Source of the DNA: Bog-756 sp963753905
Lineage (GTDB): Bacteria; Actinomycetota; Acidimicrobiia; Acidimicrobiales; RAAP-2
DNA: 64,000 bases
Reading direction: 5' to 3'
Assembly: GCA_963753905.1 (NCBI GenBank)
Contig: CAVWDZ010000001.1
Location: 2,294,001 to 2,358,000, forward strand
The notes below the pieces were generated by a model. It saw only the letters and a program-made list of their open reading frames with translations, made no database searches and was not told where the DNA came from. Made by a program: the position numbers and the translations under genes. Shown piece by piece: positions 16,659 to 24,992 of the stretch; the first letter of the stretch is position 1; each line of letters begins with the position of its first letter.

Positions 16659-17159
16659 ATGGACACCGAGACCGCACCACACTCCTCAGGCGCACAGCCG
16701 TCGCCCGCCCGACCCCGATCCCGCGTGGCCCCGCTGCTGCGCGCACTGACCATGGCCGCCCTGCTGATCGCCCTCGTCCTCGGCGTCGCGGTCGGCCTGG
16801 TCACCCACGCCTCCCTCGACGGTGCCAATGGCAGGCTCCACACGGCCCGAGCCGGGCTCCTGCACACCCAGGACGACCAGAGGGCTGCGGCGCTCCGCCT
16901 CCACGCCCTGTCCGACGCGGCGGACGCTGAGGCGTTCGAACTCGGGATCGAGACGAGCCGGCTCTCCGGTCTCGACGACCAACTGGGCCTGTCCCAGCTC
17001 AACGTGCTGTCCCAGGGCATCCGGATCTCGGATCTCGATGCGTGCCTGTCCGGTGTCGAACAGGCGCTCAACCAGATCTCTCTCGGCAACTCGGCGGGTG
17101 CCGGGAGCACCCTCAGCCAGGTCGGCCCCGAATGCAGCGGCGCCGAGCCGTCGACATGA
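16659..17159 (+). CDS. Membrane-anchored protein with C-X29-C ectodomain, function unknown
   Basis: A 166-residue protein not recognised as a named family. A short basic N-terminus precedes one membrane span (about residues 27-48, LTMAALLIALVLGVAVGLVT). A helical, probably coiled-coil stretch to about residue 105 follows, then a compact segment with two cysteines exactly 29 residues apart (ACLSGVEQALN to VGPEC). The topology suggests an outside C-terminal domain whose cysteines could form a disulfide. The same layout with identical Cys spacing occurs in the next gene, which it overlaps by ATGA. The position right after mftF may be coincidental. Confidence 0.7.
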   Translation: MDTETAPHSSGAQPSPARPRSRVAPLLRALTMAALLIALVLGVAVGLVTHASLDGANGRLHTARAGLLHTQDDQRAAALRLHALSDAADAEAFELGIETSRLSGLDDQLGLSQLNVLSQGIRISDLDACLSGVEQALNQISLGNSAGAGSTLSQVGPECSGAEPST

Positions 17160-18547
17160 CCACCACCTCCCTCGACGAAACGGATCGCCAGGAGGACGTC
17201 GCGGACGGCGACGCCCCGACAGGACCGGATCGGGTCGCGGCCCTCCGGAAGCGGCGCCGGTACGGAAGGGCGGTGCTGGCCGCGCTCCTTCTGCTGGTGG
17301 CCACACTGACCACCGACCTCGTGCTGGATCACGATCTGGGCCAGACCCGCCGCTCCCTCTCGGCCGCCACCGCCCAGTTGCAGGAGGCAACCTCCGCCCT
17401 CTCCCGCACGCTGCAGTCGGTCGACGCCGAATCGGCGGTGCAGGTCGATCGGGTCCAGGCGATCGACCACACCGCGGCAGCAATCCTCGACGCGCAGCAG
17501 CAGCTCGCCGCGTCGTCGCAGGCCGACGGGCTCCAGACCGTCGACATCGCAACCCTGAATTCCTGCCTCGGCGGCGTGTCGACGGCGACGACCGCCCTCG
17601 CCAACAAGGACCTTGCCGGCGCCGTCCACGCGATCAACGCGGCCGGCCCGTTCTGCCAGCTCCTCGCAGGGGGCAGCTCCGGCGCGTCGTACCCCTTCGA
17701 CTTCCCCGATCCCGACGTCATCCTGGTGGGTGGTACCTACTACGCGTTCGCCACCAACTCGGCGGCAGGCAACATCCAGATCATCGAGTCCAGCGATCAC
17801 GAGTACTGGACGACGGTCGGTGACGCTCTCCCCCACCTGCCCGCCTGGGCCGCCCCGGGGGCGACCTGGGCCCCCAATGTGCTGCCCGTCGGCAACGGCT
17901 ACGTCATGTACTACTCGGCGGACTTCGGCACGACCGGCGAGCAGTGCATCTCCGAGGCGGTGGCCACCCGGCCCCAGGGCCCCTATCTCGACTCCTCGAC
18001 GGCTCCGCTCGTGTGCCAACTCGCCCTCGGCGGATCGATGGACCCGAGCACGATCGTCGACCAGAGCGGCATTCCGTACCTCGTCTGGAAGTCACAGGGG
18101 GCAGGCGGACAACCGCCGACCCTCTGGGCAGAGCAGCTCACACAAGCCGCCACCGGGCTCGCGCCGGGTACGACGCCGACTGCGCTGCTCCAACCCGACG
18201 AGGCCTGGCAGCACGGGGTCGTCGAGGGCCCGGACCTGGCGCTCAGCAACGGCCAGTACATCCTCTTCTACTCGGGGAGCGACTGGAAGACGGACACGTA
18301 CGGCATCGGGTACGCGCGCTGCGCGGGACCGCTCGGGCCCTGCACCGACCAGTCTCCGGCTCCGCTGCTGGCGTCGGGGCCCGACTTCAGCGGTCCGGGT
18401 GGGGAGACCGTCTTCGCCGATCCGCAGGGCCGCCTCTGGATCGGGTTCCACGCCTGGATTCCGGGCGAGGTCGGCTACCCACACAGCAGGGAGCTGTTCA
18501 TCCGGTCGCTGGACCTGTCCGGACCGGTGCCCCAGATCGGGTCCTGA
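17156..18547 (+). CDS. Membrane-anchored GH43-like glycosidase with C-X29-C domain
   Basis: A 463-residue protein. Residues ~37-60 are a membrane anchor, ~60-140 a predicted coiled coil, ~140-172 a CLGGVSTAT to AGPFC segment with cysteines 29 apart, and ~180-463 a five-bladed-propeller glycosidase of the GH43 type. Catalytic residues of that family are recognisable: the base Asp in YPFDFPDPDVILVGGTYYAF, the middle Asp near GGSMDPSTI and the acid Glu in HGVVEGPDLAL. GH43 enzymes act on arabinan, xylan or related sugars outside the cell. The substrate here is unknown; a wall arabinan or the glucan of mycofactocin are possibilities, the latter only by neighbourhood. Confidence 0.75.
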   Translation: MTTTSLDETDRQEDVADGDAPTGPDRVAALRKRRRYGRAVLAALLLLVATLTTDLVLDHDLGQTRRSLSAATAQLQEATSALSRTLQSVDAESAVQVDRVQAIDHTAAAILDAQQQLAASSQADGLQTVDIATLNSCLGGVSTATTALANKDLAGAVHAINAAGPFCQLLAGGSSGASYPFDFPDPDVILVGGTYYAFATNSAAGNIQIIESSDHEYWTTVGDALPHLPAWAAPGATWAPNVLPVGNGYVMYYSADFGTTGEQCISEAVATRPQGPYLDSSTAPLVCQLALGGSMDPSTIVDQSGIPYLVWKSQGAGGQPPTLWAEQLTQAATGLAPGTTPTALLQPDEAWQHGVVEGPDLALSNGQYILFYSGSDWKTDTYGIGYARCAGPLGPCTDQSPAPLLASGPDFSGPGGETVFADPQGRLWIGFHAWIPGEVGYPHSRELFIRSLDLSGPVPQIGS

Positions 18548-18628
18548 GCCACCCGATCCGCCAACCACCGTCACGCCCACGAGCGTCGGACGTTGCACCG
18601 GCCCGACAACTCGGGCAAGACTCGCACC

Positions 18629-18991
18629 ATGCAGCCCATCGGCATCCACCACGTGTCGATCAACGTCACCGACGTCGCGGCAAGTGTGGCCTTCTACACC
18701 GAGAGCCTCGGGGGCGCGCTGCGCGACGACCGGCCCGACCTGGGGATCGGCGGCGCCTGGATCGATCTGGGTGGCCAACAGGTCCACCTCCTCGAGGCGC
18801 CGGCTGCTCCCGCCCTCGGGCAGCACTTCGCGATCCAGGTGGCCGACCTCGACGCGACGGTGACGGAGCTGCGGGCACGGGGTGTGCGGGTCGGCGATCC
18901 GGGCCCGGCGGGCGCGGGACGCCAGACCTTCCTCGAGGACCCGTCGGGCAACACCGTCGAGCTCCATCAGGTCGGGCCCGTCCCGGGCTGA
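18629..18991 (+). CDS. VOC (glyoxalase/dioxygenase-fold) protein
   Basis: A 120-residue vicinal-oxygen-chelate protein. Two beta-alpha-beta-beta-beta modules are visible: IGIHHVSINVTDVAASVAFY and FAIQVADLDATVTELRARGV, ending in the usual FLEDPSGNTVELHQ. Candidate metal ligands are the His in HHVSI, the His in QHFAI and the Glu in VELHQ. Members include glyoxalases, dioxygenases and resistance proteins; no reaction can be named. The ATG at 18629 is chosen because the fold begins directly after it. A strong hairpin separates it from the convergent cold shock gene. Confidence 0.8.
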   Translation: MQPIGIHHVSINVTDVAASVAFYTESLGGALRDDRPDLGIGGAWIDLGGQQVHLLEAPAAPALGQHFAIQVADLDATVTELRARGVRVGDPGPAGAGRQTFLEDPSGNTVELHQVGPVPG

Positions 18992-19008
18992 CCTGGTACG
19001 AGAATTAC

Positions 19009-19038
19009 GACACCGGGGGCCGCGTGGCCCCCGGTGTC
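19009..19038. terminator. Perfect 13-bp GC-rich hairpin (bidirectional terminator)
   Basis: GACACCGGGGGCC and GGCCCCCGGTGTC form a perfect 13-bp stem with a GCGT loop between the convergent VOC and cold-shock genes. It is the strongest hairpin I noticed in the window and likely ends transcription from both sides despite lacking a U-tract. Confidence 0.7.
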
Positions 19039-19078
19039 CAGAGACACTCCACCGGACCGCGTCCGGGAAGCGCCGCGC

Positions 19079-19282
19079 TCAGATCTTGCGGACCTGGCTC
19101 GCCTGCAGGCCCTTCTGGCCCTGCTTGGTCTCGAACTCCACACGCTGGCCTTCGGCGAGATCGCGGAAGCCCTCCATCTGGATCTCGGACTGATGAACGA
19201 AGAGATCATCCCCGCCGCCGTCAGGCGTAATGAAACCGAAGCCCTTTTCGGCGTTGAACCACTTGACTGCACCTACACCCAT
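19079..19282 (-). CDS. Cold shock protein (CspA family)
   Basis: A 67-residue single cold-shock domain that binds single-stranded RNA/DNA as an RNA chaperone. It begins MGVGAVKWFNAEKGFGFITP, containing RNP1 (KGFGFI), followed by RNP2 (DLFVHQSEI), and ends with a typical FETKQGQKGLQASQV. The start at 19282 is supported by AAGGAG a few bases upstream; the frame could be extended 15 codons further but that would add non-conserved residues. The leader upstream is AT-richer than average, as is common for cold-shock mRNAs. Confidence 0.95.
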   Translation of the reverse strand: MGVGAVKWFNAEKGFGFITPDGGGDDLFVHQSEIQMEGFRDLAEGQRVEFETKQGQKGLQASQVRKI

Positions 19283-19449
19283 AACTGAGTCTCCTTGAAA
19301 TTCACGCACGAACACGCGGGGATCCACTTCGAAGCCCTAGCTGCACCGACCCGCGTGATAGGGCCGATGCCCCCACCACCCTAGGCGGTACCGCGATGCC
19401 CTGCCCACCGACGGTCCGGCGATCCTCCGGAAGCGCCCAGCGACCACGC

Positions 19450-20235
19450 TCAGTCGACCTCGGCGACTGCACTGCCGGGGTGCCCGTCCCCGACCCGACG
19501 ACCGGACCGGGCGAGGACCCGTCGTGCCCATGGCGCAGCGGTGATCGGGGAGCCTGGCGCTTCGAACACCTCGGCCAGCACCATCACCGAGAAGACGACG
19601 AAGAAGTAGGGCTCCACCAGGGTGCCGAGCTTGTCGAACAGATACGACACGGCCAGGAAGGGGTAGCCGACCAGCAGCGCTGTCCAGATCCGCGCATACA
19701 GGCGTGCCACAGGCGTCGCCTGCCCCCGGGTGCGGTGGGCAGCCAGCGCCGCCGCCACGGTCAGGGTCGCGAACTCGGTGATCCCGGACACGACGTGGAC
19801 GTAGTGGTGCACCGGGAGCCGGAGATGCCATTCCATGCTCCTGCAGGCGGCGCTCAACCCCTCGGCACAGGCGTAGGTGTAGCGGCCACCGAGGGTCCCC
19901 GCGACCGCGAACGCGACCATCCACTTCCACTCGCGACGCACCGATCCGGCGACCAGTGGACCGCGGAGCGCAAGGGCGGCCGCCATCAGGATCCCGGCCA
20001 GGAGGTCGGCATGGGCCATGTCCGAGGCGTAGGGACGACCGGTCGCCTCCAGATCCGAGAAGAACCCGTTGACCGAGGGCATCAGCCCTGGGACGAAGGG
20101 GACCACCACCCACCAGTTGTAGGCGACCACCCCGCCCACCACGGCGAACCTGGCCGCCGCGATCCGCCCGGGCCGCACGTCTGCGGCAACGTGCACCAGG
20201 GTCCGCAGGCGGGACGGGTACGGCAACGTCTGCAC
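19450..20235 (-). CDS. DUF998-like integral membrane protein
   Basis: About 261 residues with roughly six membrane segments. After RPGRIAAARFAVVGGVVAYN, features resembling DUF998 proteins appear: the loop GFFSDLEATG, the Cys-containing outer loop YACAEGLSAACRSM, and HHYVHVVSGI at the start of a later helix. Function of this family is unknown. The start is uncertain: GTG at 20235 is the most upstream start that does not run into the preceding MFS gene; GTG at 20196 is an alternative. It is transcribed in the same direction as the MFS gene about 60 bp upstream, so an operon is possible. Confidence 0.65.
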   Translation of the reverse strand: MQTLPYPSRLRTLVHVAADVRPGRIAAARFAVVGGVVAYNWWVVVPFVPGLMPSVNGFFSDLEATGRPYASDMAHADLLAGILMAAALALRGPLVAGSVRREWKWMVAFAVAGTLGGRYTYACAEGLSAACRSMEWHLRLPVHHYVHVVSGITEFATLTVAAALAAHRTRGQATPVARLYARIWTALLVGYPFLAVSYLFDKLGTLVEPYFFVVFSVMVLAEVFEAPGSPITAAPWARRVLARSGRRVGDGHPGSAVAEVD

Positions 20236-20296
20236 GTCTCGGACAACGTGGTTGCGGGGGCAATCATTCCCAGGAGGGCGGGTGCCCCCGGTCTCG

Positions 20297-21688
20297 TCAG
20301 GTGGCCCGTAGGGGGAGCCGCCTCGAGAGCGCGAGCCCGACCAGGGCGACGATCCCCGGCACGACGAAGGCGACCCGCACCGAGGCCGCCAGGGGCCATC
20401 CACGGGCAGTGCCCACGGCGATGGCCGCCCCACCCACGCCGGCCCCGAGGGCGGCGCCCAACACGTCGGAGAGGCTCAGCGACGCCGACGCCCAGCCCTC
20501 ACGGCCGGGCGGTGCCTCCCGCAGCATCATCAGGGACGTCGGCGCATAGGCCAGGCCCATCCCGAGGCCGCTCACGCCCCAGGCGAGAAAGGCCACCGGT
20601 ACCGGGACGCGGGGATCGAGCACCGCGATCATCCCGGCGATGCCGACCACGATGAGCGCGAGCCCCAGGCGGACCAGACGGCGTCCCTCCCAGCGGGTGG
20701 CCAGCCTGGCCTGGATCCAGGCGCCGAGCGTCCAGCCGAGCGTCGACGCGGTGAGCGCGACTCCGGCGCTCGCGAGCCCGCGGTGGCGGATGGTCACCAC
20801 GGCAAGGGTCACGAACGCGTCGGCCCCGAAGAAGGCAAAGGTCAGCACCCCTCGACTCAGGATGGTGGTCGGCAGTCCGGCCCGTGCCCGGAGGGTTCCT
20901 TCGGGCAGCAGGCTCCTGAGGGCCGGCGCTCCGACCAGCACACCGATCGCCACCAGTGCCGCGGCCAGCGCGGGCGGGCGGAGGCTCAGCCCACCGAGGA
21001 CGGCCGCGGTGCCCACCGCGGTCCGGAGTGCGTCGGAGAGCCGGTGCTCCGCTTCGGGCCGCGTCTGCGGGCGGCCGAGGTGGGCGAGACCGGGGAGGGC
21101 GAGGAACCCGGTCGCGACCACCAGGGGCAGCAGGCCGAGGAAGACCCAGCGCCACCCGAAGGCGTGGGCCACCGCGGCGGCGGCCAGCGGACCCACGGTC
21201 CCCGGGACCACCCAGGCGGTCGACAGCACCGCCATCATCCGGGGCCGGAGCACCTCGGGGAAGGCGCGTCCGATGGTCACGTACGCGACCGCCGGGATCG
21301 CCCCGGCCCCGAAGCCCTGCAGGGCGCGCCCCGCCACGAGCACGCCCATGTTGGGAGCCGTTCCGGCGACGGTGAGACCGGCTGCGAACAGAACGAGACC
21401 GGTCACGTACGGGCGGGCCGTACCGGAGCGGTCGGCCTGCCGGCCGGCGGCCACGATCCCGACCATGCTGCCGAGCAGGAAGGCGCTGAACACCCAGCCG
21501 TAGAGGTGGATGCCGCCGAGCTGGCGGGTCACCTGGGGCAGCACGGTGGCGACCGCAAGCGCCTCGGACGCAACGAGCACGACGGTCAGCACGAGGCCGG
21601 TGGTCAGCGCCCGTCGGTGCGGGGCCAGGAGTCCCCCGGAGGCCGGCAGCCGGGCGCCGTCGGTGCCGTCCTCGGCTGCGCCACCCAT
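20297..21688 (-). CDS. MFS transporter (drug-exporter-like)
   Basis: A 463-residue permease with 12-14 predicted membrane helices. The major facilitator signature between helices 2 and 3 is AAGRQADRSGTARPY. A drug-exporter type antiporter motif is suggested by RALQGFGAGAIPAVAYVTIG, and the order of helices resembles the EmrB/QacA group. The substrate is not predictable. It starts at an ATG 1.4 kb from its stop, with no regulator next to it, and precedes the DUF998-like gene. Confidence 0.85.
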   Translation of the reverse strand: MGGAAEDGTDGARLPASGGLLAPHRRALTTGLVLTVVLVASEALAVATVLPQVTRQLGGIHLYGWVFSAFLLGSMVGIVAAGRQADRSGTARPYVTGLVLFAAGLTVAGTAPNMGVLVAGRALQGFGAGAIPAVAYVTIGRAFPEVLRPRMMAVLSTAWVVPGTVGPLAAAAVAHAFGWRWVFLGLLPLVVATGFLALPGLAHLGRPQTRPEAEHRLSDALRTAVGTAAVLGGLSLRPPALAAALVAIGVLVGAPALRSLLPEGTLRARAGLPTTILSRGVLTFAFFGADAFVTLAVVTIRHRGLASAGVALTASTLGWTLGAWIQARLATRWEGRRLVRLGLALIVVGIAGMIAVLDPRVPVPVAFLAWGVSGLGMGLAYAPTSLMMLREAPPGREGWASASLSLSDVLGAALGAGVGGAAIAVGTARGWPLAASVRVAFVVPGIVALVGLALSRRLPLRAT

Positions 21689-21737
21689 CGGGCCAGCCTA
21701 CGGGTCCGCCGCGGGACGGCCCGGGACGCGGGTGCGC

Positions 21738-21977
21738 CTACCGCTCCTTCCGTCCGAGCACGATCTGCTCGAGCAGGATGGCGCGCCGCGGGCACTCGGC
21801 AGCGGCGCGGGTGGCCAGTTCGACCAACCCGGTCTCGACCGGTGTCCCGTCGACGGTCGGATATCCCCACTCGTCGAGGGTGATCCGTTCGGGTAGGAGC
21901 TCGGCACAGTAGCCGTAGGCGTCGCAGGCGACCGGGTCGACCCGGAGCCGGACGGCGATGCGCTGCCGGGAGGTCAT
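21738..21977 (-). CDS. 3Fe-4S-type ferredoxin
   Basis: A 79-residue ferredoxin with only three cluster cysteines: C18 and C24 in DPVACDAYGYCAELLPE and C62 in AECPRRAI. This is the pattern of actinobacterial 3Fe-4S ferredoxins, which often serve P450s. Here the gene is translationally coupled (four-base overlap) to a NuoF-like gene, suggesting that the ferredoxin is the electron partner of that flavoprotein instead. Last gene of a five-gene operon. Confidence 0.88.
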   Translation of the reverse strand: MTSRQRIAVRLRVDPVACDAYGYCAELLPERITLDEWGYPTVDGTPVETGLVELATRAAAECPRRAILLEQIVLGRKER

Positions 21978-23269
21978 GACGCCACGACCGTCCGGTGGGC
22001 AGCGGGCAGCCGCAGCACGGTGGGGCGGGCGTGACCGGCACACGGGTGTCCGGCACCGTGAGCCCGCGCGTCGTCGCCGAACACCGCCAGCGCGCTCCTG
22101 ACCAAGCGGACCACGCCGTCGGGATGGTGGCAGGCACCGCGTCCGGCGATCGTGGCGGCCCGGCGCTCGATGCGTCCGAGCACCCCCGGGTCTGCCGTGC
22201 CCGCCCGGAGGCGCTCGAGGTCGTCGGCGACAGCGGGGAGCCCGAAGACGCAGGGGCCGCACTGGCCTGCGCTCTCTCCTGCCATGTACCGGACGATCCG
22301 CGCCGTCTCGGCGATCCCGCACGACGCGGCGGGCAGCACCACGATGACGCCGACGCCGAGGGTGGCACCAACCGCGGCGAGGGCCCCGGGAGCGTAGGGC
22401 ACAGAGAGGTGCTCCGGGCCGAGCCAGGCTCCGCCGTAGCCACCGAGCAGCAGTCCACCGGGTGGATCGGTCGGTCCCGCCTGCCGGACGACCTCGCCGA
22501 CCGGGGTGCCGAGCTCGACCTCGAACACGCCGGCGTGGTGCACTGCTCCGGACACGGTCACCAGGGTCGATCCCGGGGCCTCGGACGTGCCGAGCCGGCG
22601 GAACCACGCCGCACCGTGCCGGGCGACGAGGGCCACCTGTGCGAGCGTCTCCGCGTTGTGCACCAGCAGCGGGCGGCGCCGGACGCTGAGGGGGACCGAT
22701 TTGTCGATGCGCAACGCGGGAAGCCCCACCCGGCCGTCGAGCCAGGCGGCGAGGGCCGACTCCTCCCCCGCCACGTACCCGGCCGGTGGGCGGCAGACGG
22801 TGATGCCCACCTGGCCGCGTCCGGGTTCGCGTTCGGCGATCGCCCGGGACACCGCGGCGGCGGTCGGGTCACGGTCATCGGGAACACAGACGACGATCTC
22901 GTTGGCCCCGACGGCGGCGGCTGCCACCTCGGCGCCGTCGAGCACCAGATGCGGCGACCAGGCGAGCAGGGCTTCGTCCTTGTGGCTGGCCGGCTCTCCC
23001 TCCATGGCGTTGACCGCGACCAGGGGTCGTCGGCCGGTGCCGGTCACCACGTCCCATTTCGTTGCTGCCGGGAAGCCGGCCCCACCCCGTCCGACCAGAC
23101 CGGACGCGACCAGTTCTGCGCGGACTGCGGCACGCCACTGCGCGTCGTCGCGTCGCGGCACGTGCAGGGCGCCGTGGACGGCCAGGTGGCCGGCCAGACC
23201 GGACGCGCACGGTTCATCGCGCGCCGCGGCCAACAGCCGCCCCGGCAGTGCGAGGGTCGCGGTGGTCAT
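21974..23269 (-). CDS. NuoF-like flavo-iron-sulfur oxidoreductase subunit
   Basis: A 431-residue protein of the complex I 51-kDa/NuoF family. The FMN/NADH region shows GLVGRGGAGFPAATKWDVVT and VAVNAMEGEPASHKDEALL. SLBB-like sequence follows, and the 4Fe-4S motif is SAGQCGPCVFG with a further Cys in GRGACHHPDG. No other complex I subunits are nearby, so it is not part of a Nuo operon. Similar stand-alone NuoF-like proteins occur next to ferredoxins and ferric-reductase-like cytochromes in actinobacteria. It probably links NAD(P)H to ferredoxin or to the membrane haem protein encoded upstream. Confidence 0.85.
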   Translation of the reverse strand: MTTATLALPGRLLAAARDEPCASGLAGHLAVHGALHVPRRDDAQWRAAVRAELVASGLVGRGGAGFPAATKWDVVTGTGRRPLVAVNAMEGEPASHKDEALLAWSPHLVLDGAEVAAAAVGANEIVVCVPDDRDPTAAAVSRAIAEREPGRGQVGITVCRPPAGYVAGEESALAAWLDGRVGLPALRIDKSVPLSVRRRPLLVHNAETLAQVALVARHGAAWFRRLGTSEAPGSTLVTVSGAVHHAGVFEVELGTPVGEVVRQAGPTDPPGGLLLGGYGGAWLGPEHLSVPYAPGALAAVGATLGVGVIVVLPAASCGIAETARIVRYMAGESAGQCGPCVFGLPAVADDLERLRAGTADPGVLGRIERRAATIAGRGACHHPDGVVRLVRSALAVFGDDARAHGAGHPCAGHARPTVLRLPAAHRTVVAS

Positions 23270-23979
23270 CGGGAGTCCCTCTCCAGGAGGCGGGTCGCAG
23301 CTGCGACCGGTGCTCTGGTCCGTGCTCCTCGCGGACGGGCGGGGACCCCTCCGGGGGAGGCATCCGGGCGGTGGCGGACCGGGACCGCTCGGGTGCTGGC
23401 GCCGACCCGCTGCGCCTCGGTGCGCGCGGCCTGCCGGTCCCACAGGCGCCAGGCCAGTGCGGCCACGACCCCTGCGACACAGAGCCCGGTGAGCGCATCC
23501 ATCCACGAACGGGAGGCATCGGTACCCATCCCGAGGGTGTGGGCCACGGCAACCGGCCAGCTGGCATAGGCCAGCCAGTGGATGCCCCGCCAGGTACGCG
23601 GATCGATCCGCTGGCGGAGCGCGCTCGAGACGGCCACCGCGACCATGAGGTCGACCGCGACCGTGCCGAGACCGGTCCAGAGGGGTCGGTACGGAGAGGC
23701 AAAGGGCACCAGGACCGAGATCCAGCCCACGTCGACGTACGAGTCGACCACAGCGGTGAGCACGTGGAGCCCGACGAACACCACGGCCAGCAGCGAGATC
23801 CGCTTGTGCAGCTCTGCCTGCGCGAACGCCGGCCACGAACGGGTGCGGACCCGGCCGGCAGTGAGGATCCCGAGCACCGTGGTGAGCGAGAGCAGGACGA
23901 GCGCGACGATGCCGGTCGCCCTCATCGTGTACCAGACGTCGGTGGTCCACACGGTGGAGGTGGCGGCCACCATCAGCAC
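23266..23979 (-). CDS. Ferric-reductase-like transmembrane (b-type haem) protein
   Basis: A 237-residue membrane protein with about six helices resembling the ferric-reductase/YedZ haem domain. Conserved histidines suited to haem binding occur in ELHKRISLLAVVFVGLHVLT and in WRGIHWLAYASWPVAVAHTL. After about residue 185 there is a soluble Arg/Pro-rich tail without similarity. It would move electrons across the membrane, with the NuoF-like/ferredoxin proteins inside and the flavinylated acceptor implied by the ApbE gene outside. It overlaps both neighbours (7 and 4 bases). Confidence 0.8.
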   Translation of the reverse strand: MLMVAATSTVWTTDVWYTMRATGIVALVLLSLTTVLGILTAGRVRTRSWPAFAQAELHKRISLLAVVFVGLHVLTAVVDSYVDVGWISVLVPFASPYRPLWTGLGTVAVDLMVAVAVSSALRQRIDPRTWRGIHWLAYASWPVAVAHTLGMGTDASRSWMDALTGLCVAGVVAALAWRLWDRQAARTEAQRVGASTRAVPVRHRPDASPGGVPARPRGARTRAPVAAATRLLERDSR

Positions 23980-24992
23980 ACCCCCGCTGCGGCGCTACCG
24001 GGACCGCTCGCGGTCGCGCCCGGCCATTCCCCGACCCGCACCACCGCGCCGTCGGCCGCGACCAGGCGGGCCGCCACACCGTGGCGGGCGAGGTTTCCGG
24101 GAGCGTCGTCGCCCCACACGACCGCGGCGGTGCTCCACGCGTTGGCCTCGACGCAGGTCCGGGCGGTGGTCGACACCAGGGACCAGGTGGAGGGGGCCAC
24201 CCGGCCGGTCCAGGGGTCGACGATGTGGTGCACGGTGCGTCCGCCACGCTGCCAGGTCCGGGCAGTGGTGCCCGAGGTGGCGAGCCCGCCGGAGTGGAGG
24301 GCGACCACCTCGTCGATGCCGCTCGGTGGCGCGGTGCACACCGGGGCGATCCCGATCCCCCAGCCGCCGGGCGGTGGGTGCCCCGCCACGGCGATGTCGC
24401 CGCCGAGATTGACCAGGACACCACAGTCGAGCGCGTCAGCGATGCGAACGGCCGACCGGTCGGCCGCGAACGCCTTGCCGGACGACCCGAGGTCCACGCG
24501 GACACCTGCCGGGATGCGCACCGTGTGCAGCGACCGGTCGAGCTCGAGCCGCCACCACCCCGGTGCGGGGCGCGGTGCGGGGTACGCCCCGCCGGGACCG
24601 GAATCGATTCCGGCGAAGTCGCGGTCGTAGCCGAGCCCGGCGAGTGCCGACCCGACCGTCGGGTCCACGATCCCGGCGGTGCGGACGGCGGTCTCGATCG
24701 CGGTCTCGAGCGCCTCGAAGAGGAGCGGGCCGACCCGGACCGGCCGGCCGGCCAGCTCGACGCGTCGGAGCTCCGAGTCGTCCCGGAATCGGCTGCAGGC
24801 CGCGTCGAGGTCCGCGAGGTCTGCACCGAGCAGGGTCACGGCCTGGTCGGCCCGCTCCGGCACGGTGACCACCACCGTGGCGGTCGTGCCGATGGCTCGC
24901 ACCGATCGCGCCGCACACGCCGGGGGCACGGAGTCCGCTCGGGCTCCGACGTGATCCGAGGAGCGGTCGCGCTCCTCGAGGAGCGCCGTCAC
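23973..24992 (-). CDS. FAD:protein FMN transferase (ApbE-like)
   Basis: A 339-residue ApbE-family enzyme, which attaches FMN through a phosphoester to a Thr/Ser of a target protein. Family motifs are present: SRFRDDSELRRV near the N-terminus, DLGSSGKAFAADR for flavin binding, LVNLGGDIAVAG, and the metal/active site VHHIVDPWTGRVA. No signal peptide or lipobox is evident, unlike periplasmic ApbE proteins, so it may act in the cytoplasm or be missing part of its N-terminus. The GTG start is part of GTGA, overlapping the stop of the small upstream gene. No canonical FMN-binding-domain target is encoded in the window. Confidence 0.87.
   Translation of the reverse strand: MTALLEERDRSSDHVGARADSVPPACAARSVRAIGTTATVVVTVPERADQAVTLLGADLADLDAACSRFRDDSELRRVELAGRPVRVGPLLFEALETAIETAVRTAGIVDPTVGSALAGLGYDRDFAGIDSGPGGAYPAPRPAPGWWRLELDRSLHTVRIPAGVRVDLGSSGKAFAADRSAVRIADALDCGVLVNLGGDIAVAGHPPPGGWGIGIAPVCTAPPSGIDEVVALHSGGLATSGTTARTWQRGGRTVHHIVDPWTGRVAPSTWSLVSTTARTCVEANAWSTAAVVWGDDAPGNLARHGVAARLVAADGAVVRVGEWPGATASGPGSAAAGVC

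Noticed and set aside
19396..20655. Plus-strand open frame across the DUF998-like and MFS genes
   Set aside because: Spans two genes on the opposite strand and has low-complexity composition.
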